Assembly (NCBI RefSeq): GCF_000208925.1 | Contig: NW_001914883.1 | Span: forward strand, 1-55,736 | DNA length: 55,736 nt | DNA from: Entamoeba histolytica HM-1:IMSS | Lineage: Eukaryota > Evosea > Mastigamoebida > Endamoebidae | Direction of reading: 5' to 3' | Part shown: positions 45,301 through 55,328 of the stretch, piece by piece | How the letters are laid out: every line of letters starts with the position of its first letter | Numbering within the stretch: the stretch's first letter is position 1 | Program-made: the position numbers and the translations under genes | The notes under the pieces: model-generated | What the model was told of the DNA's origin: nothing | The model's input: only the letters and a program-made list of their open reading frames with translations | Databases searched by the model: none

Positions 45301-45635
45301 TTCTTGAAATGCCAATTGGTTTATTAATGAAAGAACAGTCTCAAGTTGATATTGCTAATTGTGCTAATTTATGGAACTCTCTTCCAAATACTATGTCTAA
45401 AGAATATAAAGGATCTGGACTTGAACTTAAACTTCAAAAATTATCTACTTTCATTTTAGTTGCAACAAAAAAGGCTAATGACAAAGAACTATTAATGTAC
45501 ACAATTAAATTCCTTAACGACATCGACGTTATGGTTGAAATTACTTCTACTTCTAAAGGATATAAAATCCTTGCTAAATGCATCGACAAACAATATTTAT
45601 CCTTTATTTTCAAATTCTTTGATGGACTTTTTTAA
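42360..45635 (+). CDS. Beta-adaptin (AP-1/AP-2 large subunit), interrupted by an assembly gap
   Basis: Clathrin-adaptor beta subunit. The trunk of HEAT-like helices opens with [36 protein letters not shown] (11-46) and the beta-1/2 hallmark [20 protein letters not shown] (~60-79); it runs to about residue 590. A hinge around 595-650 is acidic and Ser-rich. The C-terminal ear, from [19 protein letters not shown] to the end, has both the sandwich and platform subdomains of AP-1/AP-2 beta, unlike AP-4. A run of 100 N (44928-45027) is flanked by an exact 581-base repeat of ear sequence; counting one copy only (42360-44927 plus 45609-45635) gives 864 aa, the normal size. The 1091-aa reading with two ears is probably false. 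Confidence 0.93.
   Translation: [1091 protein letters not shown]
44347..44927 (+). repeat. First copy of exact 581-bp duplication
   Basis: Begins TTGATGCTTCATTAATTT inside the adaptin ear and ends TTTATT against the N run. Identical to 45028-45608 everywhere I compared. Confidence 0.9.
44928..45027. other. Assembly gap (100 N)
   Basis: A run of exactly 100 undefined bases, the conventional placeholder for a gap of unknown length. Confidence 0.98.
45028..45608 (+). repeat. Second copy of exact 581-bp duplication
   Basis: Starts immediately after the N run with the same bases as 44347 and ends at the same TTTATT, then continues into the true gene end (nine more codons with stop). The pattern is two contig ends that overlap but were not merged. 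Confidence 0.9.
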
Positions 45636-45747
45636 TTAATTGAAACGTTTAAGAGTTGATTTATTTCATTTCATTTATAATTAATATTTCTTCATAATAA
45701 CATAACGTTAAACAAAAAAGATGAAAAAAAATGAATTAACAGATTTG

Positions 45748-47493
45748 TTAACATTTAACAACATTATCAACACTATCACTAGATTTAGTAAGTTCTAATT
45801 CTATTCCTTGAAGCTCAGGTTCTATATGTTCTTGTATTCTTTCTGAATTATTTCGTTCTCCTAAAAACATTGTTCTTTTTCTATTTGTACGAGGAGTAAC
45901 ACAGCTATATGAAAGAGACCTTTCTTTCCTTGCTTCCGATGGTAATGATTCAGCACGAGACTTTTCATTAGATTTATCAGCAACTAAAGGGGGTGTACTT
46001 AATTCTGAACGAGTTCTAGACATTTCTTGATTTAATTTTGTGAATTGCGAATGATTAAGACGAGTAGTTAATCTAGCGTTACCTATATTGAATTTGTTTG
46101 GTCTTGAAACTCCTTGTAATTGTAACTGAGCACTTTTTCTTTGGAATTGTTCTTTATGGAGTCTGTCATGGTTGAAAGATAAAGGACTATCAGTTTTTCT
46201 TCCATTTAGAGCTTGGTTATGAAATTCCAGAATAGAAGAAGGATCTATTTCAAAAGATGACTTTTGTTTTCGAGATCGGAATAATTCTTTAACTTCAACT
46301 TTAGATTCTAAGGAATGGCATGAGTCTTCTTTGTCAAAATGTTGTTTTAAGAATTTAACTATTGCTTGTTGAAGTTGTTCGTTATAAAGAGTATTTTCAT
46401 TTGATACAACTGAAGGATAACAAGGAATTGCAGGAAGTTGCTCTCCTTTTTTATTTAAATCATCACAAATATAATCATATTGTTCAAGCATGATATCAAT
46501 AAGGTCTTTAATAACTGATTGATAACTGAAATCAGCACTATTGTAAATAATACATGGACCAAAAGTAGTAGCAATTTGTGAAATAGTTGCTTCATTAAAA
46601 TCATTATTTGAATAAATATTATGAAGATGTCTAAGAACGAAATATAAAGTATATTGTTCATCATCATTAGATAATGAAATAATCTTTTTAATATTATTTA
46701 CTTTATTGACTAAGTCTTCTGTTGCTAATCCTTTTTTCATGTCAAAATAATAAATACCTAATATTGGTTCAGCCAATCGTTTTAAATACATTTTTATAAT
46801 TTCAAAAGCAAGTTTAGGATAAATAGAATTAGTAGCAATATCATTTCCTGAGTCAAGAATAGAAATATATCGACATAAATCAAGTGGTGCAACTTGTTGT
46901 AACATAATTTTAGGAGTAATATAATAATTAGATTCTTCTAAATAAGGTATTAATCTATATAATGGTAATGGAACATACCAACCACCTTTTTCTATTGCTA
47001 CATCAATTGAATAGCCAAAATATCCTATTGATTGTATCAAAGGAGCTAAAGTAACAGTCCATTTATTAAAATCATCAAGAGAAGAACATTCTAATTGATA
47101 ATAATCATCTCCAGAAAGTATTTCAAATGTTAAGTCTGGTTTAGTAGGACCAAGTTCTTCAGTAGAAATCATCTATATTGTTATTAAAGTTATTACATAA
47201 ATGTATTTTATAAATCAGATTCATTCAATTAATATTTATTTGATTCTTTAAATAATAAAAAGAGAAGAATAACAAACTCGCTTCAAAATTGCATTATCAA
47301 GAATGATACTTAACTTTTTTTCTTTCAACTATAGAATGAGATTCATTGTAAAATTGTATATTAGTTAAAAACAAACATCCTTCTCTTTAAAAAATACTAA
47401 TTCTACTGGTCTTACAACCATAAAGAGTTTTTTATAGCTTTTATATTTGCCACCTCGGATGTCTATCCATCCTTCTGTTTTATGTGTGTTCAT
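45748..47493 (-). CDS. PH-RhoGAP protein, 530 aa, three exons
   Basis: Exon 1 47493-47377 (39 codons from ATG), exon 2 47328-47278 (17 codons), exon 3 47172-45748. Both introns start GTTTGT, end TAG and lie between codons. The two short exons supply the front of a PH domain (TEGWIDIRGGKYKSYKKLF...VFF at 6-35) whose end (YYQLECSSLDDFNKWTVTL) is in exon 3. A RhoGAP domain follows at about 115-300: VPLPLYRLIPYLEE, YPKLAFEIIKMYLKRLAEPIL, YFVLRHLHNIYS and ISQIATTFGPCII. The usual arginine finger (GIFR) is not present where expected (near 142-147, ITPKIMLQQ). The C-terminal 200 residues are Ser/Arg-rich and probably disordered. Likely acts on Rho-type GTPase signalling at membranes, as a GAP or a non-catalytic binder. 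Confidence 0.85.
47173..47277 (-). other. Intron 2 of the PH-RhoGAP gene (105 bases)
   Basis: Runs GTTTGTTATTCTTC...AACAATATAG on the minus strand, joining the codon CGA of exon 2 to ATG (internal Met) of exon 3. Confidence 0.8.
47329..47376 (-). other. Intron 1 of the PH-RhoGAP gene (48 bases)
   Basis: Runs GTTTGTTTTTAACT...CATTCTATAG on the minus strand; it contains an in-frame stop and its removal completes the PH domain. Confidence 0.8.
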
Positions 47494-49501
47494 TTATAAT
47501 TAAAGAATATTAGTTCATAAATTTCTCCTTTTTATTATTTCCATAATCAAATCTTGTTGTAATATTAAAAAAGAAACTTCTGCACTCATTCTTTCTATTT
47601 TTCCGTTATTTTTGATTATTGATTTTTCACCAAAAAAAATATATTAATTAAGTTTTTTGTATATTTTCACAAATCTTGTTATTTTGATATACCTCCATTT
47701 TATGGTGAAGTTTCTTAAGTCAGTCAAAAACAAAGGATAGTCATCTTTGGAATTTTCAGTAGGGTTTGTTAAACTATGTAAAAATGATTGAAATAAAAAT
47801 AGAAATAATACATCTATTTATGTGCTGACGTTATTATCAACATCACCCCTTTATAAATTTAATGAGTTGTGAGCAAAACTCAAATACAAGTTCAACTACA
47901 AAAATGAAAGTACTAATTTTCACACCACCTAAATTTGTTATAATATATGAAATGAAACAAAACAAATACCATTTAATATAGTTAATATGTTGTATTGAAT
48001 TACAATACTTATGTCTATTAATAGAATTAAAAATCAAATCCTTACATAAACGAAACTTCTAAAATTTTTTCTGAACGAAACCTTTAATTTCCATGATAGT
48101 GAAAAAAATTCACACTTAATATCTATATTATTTCCATGATACTATGAAGAAAGACATATCAAATCCTCATATAAATAAAAAACGCAACAGTTGATATTTG
48201 TAAAAAGAGTAGGTTATTTTCAAATATTAAAGAGATGGTGTTGGGGAAAAAAAGAACTTATATTCTGTCATTTTTGAATTAGGATGAACATTTAATAAGA
48301 AAATTGAGAAAAGGAATTACAAAATGATAAAATGTAATAGAAGTGATGATTTAGAATATAGTAATTGATTGAATTTGATTTTGGTAATAATGTTATTTTT
48401 ACTAAGAAACCAAATAGTTCATTTATTGTAACCTTGTTGATTTTTCTAAATAAACAACAATAATACTATTTTAAATATCAAATAAATAAATAATTTCTTA
48501 CTCACAAATAGTTTTCTTTGTTTTTATATAAGAATTATCAGAATATATTTGTTGAGAAATTTTTAGTAATAGCATCTTCAAATAAGAATTAAGATATAAA
48601 AACAACGAATTAATTGTGTATAATACTTGTTTTTATGACAGTGAGATTCCCATTGTTATAATATATATAGATAGTATTTTATGTTGCGTATTATATAATA
48701 TATTTTATAATTAATCATTGTTGTAGTTATAATAATAATTTTATTCTTTATCATTGTTGAAATAACATTTAGTCTCTTTTAATAAGAGAAATAAAAATAT
48801 AATTACATTGTTTCAAATTAATATTAGAAAGATGTGGTGAATAATAATATTAGAGATAGTTATATAAAGTTTTATATAAATTGAAAAGGATAGTGTTGAT
48901 ACTTTACTTTGACTAATATTTTATAATCTCTAATATTGGTACTTGATATATTCATAATTGAAAGAATTGAAACGTAATGTAATAAAGAGATAATTTTTAT
49001 TATTAAAATACATACGATTATTATTGCTAATGGAAGTAATATTAGATAATTATTTACAAATAAATAAATTATTATTTTTTTTTTATCATTTTGTTCTAGT
49101 TCTAAAATAAGAGAATAATTAATTTATATGAAAAAAGGATGATTTACTGAAGGAATAGTTTTTATTCCATAACACATAATTAACTATTTAAAGTTTTCAT
49201 TGTAGAATGGCTTTTTTTAATTACTCGGAAGTATAATCCAATAGTTCTATAAAACTTACCCTTTTAAGAAGTTTCTTTTTAAAATTTGATAATCTGATTT
49301 TGTTATTAACTAAGAAACGTTGTTTTGTAACATTTTTTGGTTGTTTCTTATGTGAAGATAAGGGAGTTTTTATTCTTTTGATAACAACAAAAAATAGATT
49401 GAAAATTACTATTTTTAGAAATTATATTTTGTTCAAATAACAAGAGTAAAACAGTTTTCTATTTCTTTTTTAAGTAAAGATACGTTATTTACCATATTTG
49501 A
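47494..49501. other. Gene-free region upstream of the CXXC receptor
   Basis: Two kilobases between divergent starts. No gene is visible on either strand; a 64-codon minus frame at 47843-48037 is unsupported. The region alternates A- and T-rich tracts, including ATATATATAGATAG near 48660. It is unusually long for this genome and may carry regulatory DNA or a decayed repeat. Confidence 0.4.
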
Positions 49502-52500
49502 ATGAGCATAATCTTGGAAATGCATTCAATGATCATTTACTTGATTATTTTTTTCTCTTATATTGTGTTTGCTGACCAATATACTATGGTTGGAACAAAC
49601 TCTAATTTCCTTGAGAAGACTAATTGGAATCCTCAACACTCTGGTGACTTTACAACTTCAGATGACTTGGTTCTTCCAATAGAAGGTTTCTTTAGTGTTT
49701 CCTCTTTGAGAGTAAATAAAATTATAGTATCTGCTGATATTGATTTGACAGTTGGAGTACTTATAGTGAATGATATTGAAGATATAAGTAATAAAACTTT
49801 TATTGTTAGAGGATTAACTACAATCACTGGTTCTTGCTCAGGAGTTGTAAAGATGAGATCTCTCAAAGGAACAGTTACAAATAATGGGTATCTTCTTGTT
49901 CAAGCAACAGAGTCTCTTGTTGTTGTTAACTATGGAACATTGGAAGTGGGAAATTTTGAGTCTGGTGATTATAGTATTTTTACTATGGATGTTGAGAGTT
50001 ATGGAGATATTATTTATTCAAAACTAATTCATGAATCTAATTATTTTAATTGTTTTGGAGGCAGTATCTCATTTGAAATAACATTACTTCAAATAGTAGT
50101 TAATCTCAAAGATACAAAAATTTTAACTAATATGGAAATCACAGTGAAATCGACTATTAATAATTGTACTGGAAAGGAATTATCTATAAAAGGAGAAAGT
50201 GTAACTATAACAGACAGTAAGTTTACAAATGTAGAAGTTATTGACACCCAAATAAATTCTTGGAGTTTAGAGTGTATTTCATTATCTCTTTCACAAACTA
50301 CTGGACCTCAAAAAAATGAAATAAAAGATTCTATCATTACTTCTCAGAATGTGGTGATTAATGGAAATTGGGATATAGTCAACTCTCAGATTGGAAGTGT
50401 TACAACAATATCAAATGCACAAATATTAATGGATGACAATTCTCTCTTCTTTGGTATTTTAACTATGGAATTAACAACAATCAATCAAATATTCTACAAT
50501 GGAACTAATTTGACTACATCTTCATGTACTATTGATTATGTAAAATGTACATCAACATTTAATTACATCTCTACTACAATCAACAATTTAGAATGTTATG
50601 AAGGATGTATTTTAGATTATATATCAATAACTTCTCTTTATATCTATCATAAAGAATGCTCAATTAAAACACTTAGAGCACAAAACATCATTGAACATAC
50701 TGATGAATGGGTTTTACCAACAGATTTAACAGTTTCAAAATCTATTGATTGTCCTGGTTATTTGGTTTGCTATTCTACTTGTTCATTTGTTTCTACTGCT
50801 TCATCTGTAAGTGATTTGAATTTTAAAGAAGGGAAAATATCATTATCTTTCTCAATTGTCAATTTAATAAATATTGTATCAACTTCAAGCACAACTATTA
50901 AAAGTATTGGAAAAACAACAGACTTATATTTAACCATTAAAAATAATATATTAACATGTGAATCACTTATTAAGAGTCTTGTAGCAATTAACTCTTCTGT
51001 AACTTCATATGGAAATATAGAAACTTTAAAAGGTATTAATTCAACGTTTTCAATACAGAATATCAATAACAATATTATATTGGAAAAGATTGTTGGTTGT
51101 CAATTCACAACAAAAATTATTGTAGTATCAGGAACACCAGTTATTAAAAATTCTTCATTTGTATTTCTCAGTATTTCTTCTTCGAATCTTATAATTGAAG
51201 ACTCTGTTATTACTTCAACACTAGAGTTAATTTCAATAACAGTAACTGGAAGCTGTACAACAAGCTCATTCACTTTTGATGATATTTTAATGAATAAATT
51301 TACAATGACGTTGTCTTCATGTCTATCAAAATACACTGCCACCAGATTAAACTCTGTTGATTCTTCATTTATCATTCCATGCATCACTAGATTATCAACT
51401 ATAGATAATGAATTAAATGTTGACTTAATACTCAATGGAGATTCATACATTGGATATGGAACAACTTTAATATCAAAAACAGTTACAAATTATGGATTAT
51501 TGAAAAATTACGGAACACTGAACGTTTCAGAATTTATCTCTTGTTCCGATAATTCTCAAATATTAGGAAATGGAGAGATTTTCTGTGATCAAGCAGCCGT
51601 TAATAGCCTCTCTGAAAATACTATAAAAACGACTATTTTAAATATCACAGCAGATGATATAACATTAACTAAAGTAACTTTTAATGAAAATGGACAATTG
51701 AATCAAAACAAACACAACATAACAATTAAAGAATTAATAATAGAAAATGGACTTACTATTATAAAAACTTCTGGGTTTATAGAAAATCATTTACTGGTTG
51801 GGAGAGGCAAAATTTTTGGAGACTTAGTTACTTTTAACTCTGTTAAAGAAGTACTAACATCTGTTCATTCAATAAATATTCATTATGTTCGTTCTTCTGT
51901 TGAAATAACTGATTGTTCTATTGATACTCTTAATATAAATAAAGTAAATGCACAAATTACAACTAGTATGTTCAATTCGTTATATTCAATGTCATCAAAC
52001 ATTTCAATTAATGGTAAAATACTTATTGGAACATTACAATTATATGAAACAGAAATAGAGGAGTTTGGAGAAACAAATATGGTTGAAATTAGTTATTTTT
52101 TAAATGGATTTAGTAATATTAATGTACCTATTTCTATAACATCTAGAATTGAAGGTACTTTTACATTCAAGAAACCTGTTAAGTTAAAAAATATTCACTC
52201 ACCAAAAAATTACGAAATTACTTCAGAGTCATTACTAGAATGTGAAGGTTCTATTGATTCTTTTTCATTTAAAATAATTAATAAAGGAACAATGGTAATT
52301 TCAGAGGATTGTCAAGTTTCTGTTATTCTTAATAATAAAAAAGAGCTTATTGTTCAAAATACTAAAATAATCAGAACAACTATCATAAATGATGGAATTG
52401 CTACATTTGTAAATGTTACAGCACCATTAACATCTATCACAAGTTCATCTTCAATGTCATTTTCTAATATTAGTGAACTGAATAGTATTCATCTATTAAC

Positions 52501-54349
52501 TGATTCTATTACAAATATGAAAGGAGACGTGAGTACCTCATCATTTTTATGTGAGGGGAAATACTCTGTTGACGCTAATGCAACTTTAGATTTTACAACA
52601 TCAAGTCTGAAGAAATGTATTATTGAATTTCCTAAACCAGTATATCATCTTCATTTGACTACACCAACACAAACAACTCCATATTTTGTAAGTGTTACAC
52701 CAAATAAATTACCAATTGTTGGAGATTCATTCTATCTCATTTCATGTGATAGTCAACCATTCCCTGATAACCCTTCTTCAGAAGTTAGTGGTGTTGATAG
52801 ATTAGCATTATCGCGTGAGTTGGATAGTAATTCGTATAATATTTCAATAATAAAATGTCCATCAGGATCTTCATACATTCTTAGTTGTATTGAATGTAAA
52901 GATGGTGAATATCAAATTGAAGATGAATGTTATAAATGCCCTCCAGGAACATACTCTGATAAATATAATTGTATCCCATGTTCAGAAGGGACATATAGTA
53001 TCTTATCATCTTCAATATGTCTAGTTTGTGGAAATGGTATGTGGTCATACATTAGTTCTTCTGGGTGTTATTCGTGCAAATCTGGGTATTATAAAAACAG
53101 TACAATGGGTTGTGTTCCATGCACTCAAAACACTTGGAGTAATGAAGGAGCAGATGAATGTATAGAATGTGATAAAGGGATGATTACAATAGATCATATT
53201 ACATGTGTTAAGAATGAAACAAATTCAAGTGATTGTGAGGATGGATTTTATTTTGATAACAGTGAATGTGTTGAATGTGAAAATGGGTTTGTTGAATTTA
53301 ATAAATGCATTCAATGTAATGATGGTGAAGAGTTGAACGAAGAGAAGACAGCTTGTATTGTTTATTCAAAAAATCAATGGATACTTTATGTACTATCATT
53401 TTTAATATTTGCTATTGTATTGATCATGTTTTGTCTGATGCTGGCATTCCATATTTCAAATTATTATAAAGAAAAAAGAAGAGAGTTGGAACAAAAGAAA
53501 TTCGTAGAAGAAATGTTTACAATCCAAAAATCTCCTTCAGAAGAAGAAGATATTTCAGTTAAACAAATGACACCAGACGAATGGCTATACCCTGATTCAA
53601 GTATTACTGTCAATGGAAACTTTGACGCATTGAATAAAATAAAGGAAGATAATTTCTTGGAAAGATATCACTTATATAGAAGTGGTCAAATGAATGAAAA
53701 ACAAAAACAAGAATTTTCAGAAGAAATTAAAATAAAAGAACAAAAAATGAAAGATTATTGCAATAAGTCTAATAGTGGAAATAATAAAGAAGAAAATAGT
53801 GAAAAGAACATACAAACTACATGCAATTCAGAAATAGAATTGGAAAATGAAAATCAAGAAAGTAAAGTTCAAGAAGAAAAAGAAGAAACAATAAAAGTTC
53901 CTGAAGAACTACAAATAGATCTTGAACAAAAAGAGGAAACACCTGAAGAGGATCAAACAGAAAAAGTAACTGAACTCCAGCCAGAGTCACTACCTGGTAA
54001 CCAACAAATAAAAACAAGAAATGATATTTCTTCTAAAGCTGAAATTACAATTGCATTAAATGAAATTAATAAATTAAAAGAGAAGTATGAAAAAGATCTA
54101 ATGAACGTGAAATCTATGGTAAGGTCATTAACATATGAAAATAATGAGACAAAAGAGAAACTTAAAGTTCTTGAAAATGACAAAGAGAATAAAAACCAAC
54201 AAGAACTTAAAGAACGAAAAAAAGCTATTCTAAACCGTGCAGGAATTGATGGTGGAAGTAGAGTCCAAGATATTTTAATTTCAGGAGTTAATCCAAGATT
54301 TATTCCATTACCTGATCCAAATGGTAAAAGTACTAATTATTTAAAATAA
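49502..54349 (+). CDS. Large CXXC-rich type I membrane protein, kinase-less TMK-like
   Basis: 1615 residues. A signal peptide lies within residues 1-24 (the ATG at residue 7 could also be used; cleavage near VFA-DQ). A very long ectodomain of repeated short beta strands rich in Ile, Thr, Ser and Asn, with many N-glycosylation sites, suggests a beta-helix; it opens with a TNWNP...DDLVLP pattern like a carbohydrate-associated module. Residues ~1118-1285 are Cys-rich with repeated CxxC and CPPGTYS / CxxCxxGYY units of the growth-factor-receptor type. One membrane segment follows (WILYVLSFLIFAIVLIMFCLML, ~1290-1312), then a basic stop-transfer and a ~300-residue acidic, coiled-coil tail (IALNEINKLKEKYEKD...). 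Entamoeba transmembrane kinases share the CxxC ectodomain, but no kinase motif is present in this tail. It could be a receptor or adhesin. Confidence 0.8.
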   Translation: MSIILEMHSMIIYLIIFFSYIVFADQYTMVGTNSNFLEKTNWNPQHSGDFTTSDDLVLPIEGFFSVSSLRVNKIIVSADIDLTVGVLIVNDIEDISNKTFIVRGLTTITGSCSGVVKMRSLKGTVTNNGYLLVQATESLVVVNYGTLEVGNFESGDYSIFTMDVESYGDIIYSKLIHESNYFNCFGGSISFEITLLQIVVNLKDTKILTNMEITVKSTINNCTGKELSIKGESVTITDSKFTNVEVIDTQINSWSLECISLSLSQTTGPQKNEIKDSIITSQNVVINGNWDIVNSQIGSVTTISNAQILMDDNSLFFGILTMELTTINQIFYNGTNLTTSSCTIDYVKCTSTFNYISTTINNLECYEGCILDYISITSLYIYHKECSIKTLRAQNIIEHTDEWVLPTDLTVSKSIDCPGYLVCYSTCSFVSTASSVSDLNFKEGKISLSFSIVNLINIVSTSSTTIKSIGKTTDLYLTIKNNILTCESLIKSLVAINSSVTSYGNIETLKGINSTFSIQNINNNIILEKIVGCQFTTKIIVVSGTPVIKNSSFVFLSISSSNLIIEDSVITSTLELISITVTGSCTTSSFTFDDILMNKFTMTLSSCLSKYTATRLNSVDSSFIIPCITRLSTIDNELNVDLILNGDSYIGYGTTLISKTVTNYGLLKNYGTLNVSEFISCSDNSQILGNGEIFCDQAAVNSLSENTIKTTILNITADDITLTKVTFNENGQLNQNKHNITIKELIIENGLTIIKTSGFIENHLLVGRGKIFGDLVTFNSVKEVLTSVHSINIHYVRSSVEITDCSIDTLNINKVNAQITTSMFNSLYSMSSNISINGKILIGTLQLYETEIEEFGETNMVEISYFLNGFSNINVPISITSRIEGTFTFKKPVKLKNIHSPKNYEITSESLLECEGSIDSFSFKIINKGTMVISEDCQVSVILNNKKELIVQNTKIIRTTIINDGIATFVNVTAPLTSITSSSSMSFSNISELNSIHLLTDSITNMKGDVSTSSFLCEGKYSVDANATLDFTTSSLKKCIIEFPKPVYHLHLTTPTQTTPYFVSVTPNKLPIVGDSFYLISCDSQPFPDNPSSEVSGVDRLALSRELDSNSYNISIIKCPSGSSYILSCIECKDGEYQIEDECYKCPPGTYSDKYNCIPCSEGTYSILSSSICLVCGNGMWSYISSSGCYSCKSGYYKNSTMGCVPCTQNTWSNEGADECIECDKGMITIDHITCVKNETNSSDCEDGFYFDNSECVECENGFVEFNKCIQCNDGEELNEEKTACIVYSKNQWILYVLSFLIFAIVLIMFCLMLAFHISNYYKEKRRELEQKKFVEEMFTIQKSPSEEEDISVKQMTPDEWLYPDSSITVNGNFDALNKIKEDNFLERYHLYRSGQMNEKQKQEFSEEIKIKEQKMKDYCNKSNSGNNKEENSEKNIQTTCNSEIELENENQESKVQEEKEETIKVPEELQIDLEQKEETPEEDQTEKVTELQPESLPGNQQIKTRNDISSKAEITIALNEINKLKEKYEKDLMNVKSMVRSLTYENNETKEKLKVLENDKENKNQQELKERKKAILNRAGIDGGSRVQDILISGVNPRFIPLPDPNGKSTNYLK

Positions 54350-55328
54350 ATATTTTATTCTTTTTTATAACCTTAATTATTTAGTTGATTATATACAAAG
54401 TAAATTTTGTTACTTTTATCTTTTATTATCTTAATATCATGAAATTATTCTTTTCAATTTTTTTGTTTATTATAAAAGTTATTAAATCATTACAATGAAA
54501 TAAACATAGCATTTTTCTATTAACTCTATTAATTCATAAACAAACTATTATATTCTTAGGTTTATTGTTTCTTGTTAAAGTACTAGAAAAAATAATATAC
54601 AAATTAATCGTTGAGAAAGAATTACATTATTAACTGATTTAGTTCAAATATCTATTGGTAATACCCATTAAGAATTTAACTCGTTTTATATTATTAAAAT
54701 ATGCAAAGTATTACAGAACCTACTTACTTTGTTGGTGTTTCTTTTTTATTAGATTCTTAAGATAATCCAAAAACACTCCAATACTTTCATGTTATAATGC
54801 TCCTTTTTGTTTTTTTCAATAAATGTTCTTTAAAAATAATTAAAGAACCACCTAGATGAAACTATTTAGTTGTTAATATATAAAAAAGAATAATTCTTAA
54901 CTATAAAATGAAAATCATTTTCAATTTAACTCATAAATTTGAATGTTTGATAAACTTCTTCTATTTTTATTGTTAATAGAACTTTCTAAGATATATAACG
55001 TAAAACCCACAATAATATATTCTATGTTTTATTCAAAATATTGATTCTAAATATATACATTCTTATTAAAATGAAAAACTATCTTATTCAATTCACAAAT
55101 GTTGTCACAAGAATAAATGACAGCAATAATAATTCTTATCACTAAATTATTCTATTTTCTTTTCTTTGTTTTATGATACTCTTTGTTAAAAGTTTTAAAT
55201 CTATTTTAAAAGTTATTAGTATGAAAGGAATATTTTCTAAAGGAAAAAAACAGTAATAAAATTGTTTATTGACAATAAAAAAATTAAAAAAAATAAAAAC
55301 TAACTGAGATGAATAAGAAATAGTTTCA
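54350..55328. other. Gene-free region
   Basis: Almost 1 kb of AT-rich DNA. I see no gene. The 88-codon minus frame at 55142-55408 overlaps the start of the next gene and is its mirror. Confidence 0.45.

Noticed and set aside
45028..45635. Second adaptin ear as a true domain duplication
   Set aside because: Exact identity of 581 bases directly against a 100-N gap is better explained by unmerged contig ends.
47843..48037. 64-codon minus frame
   Set aside because: Isolated, hydrophobic and without splice or promoter support.
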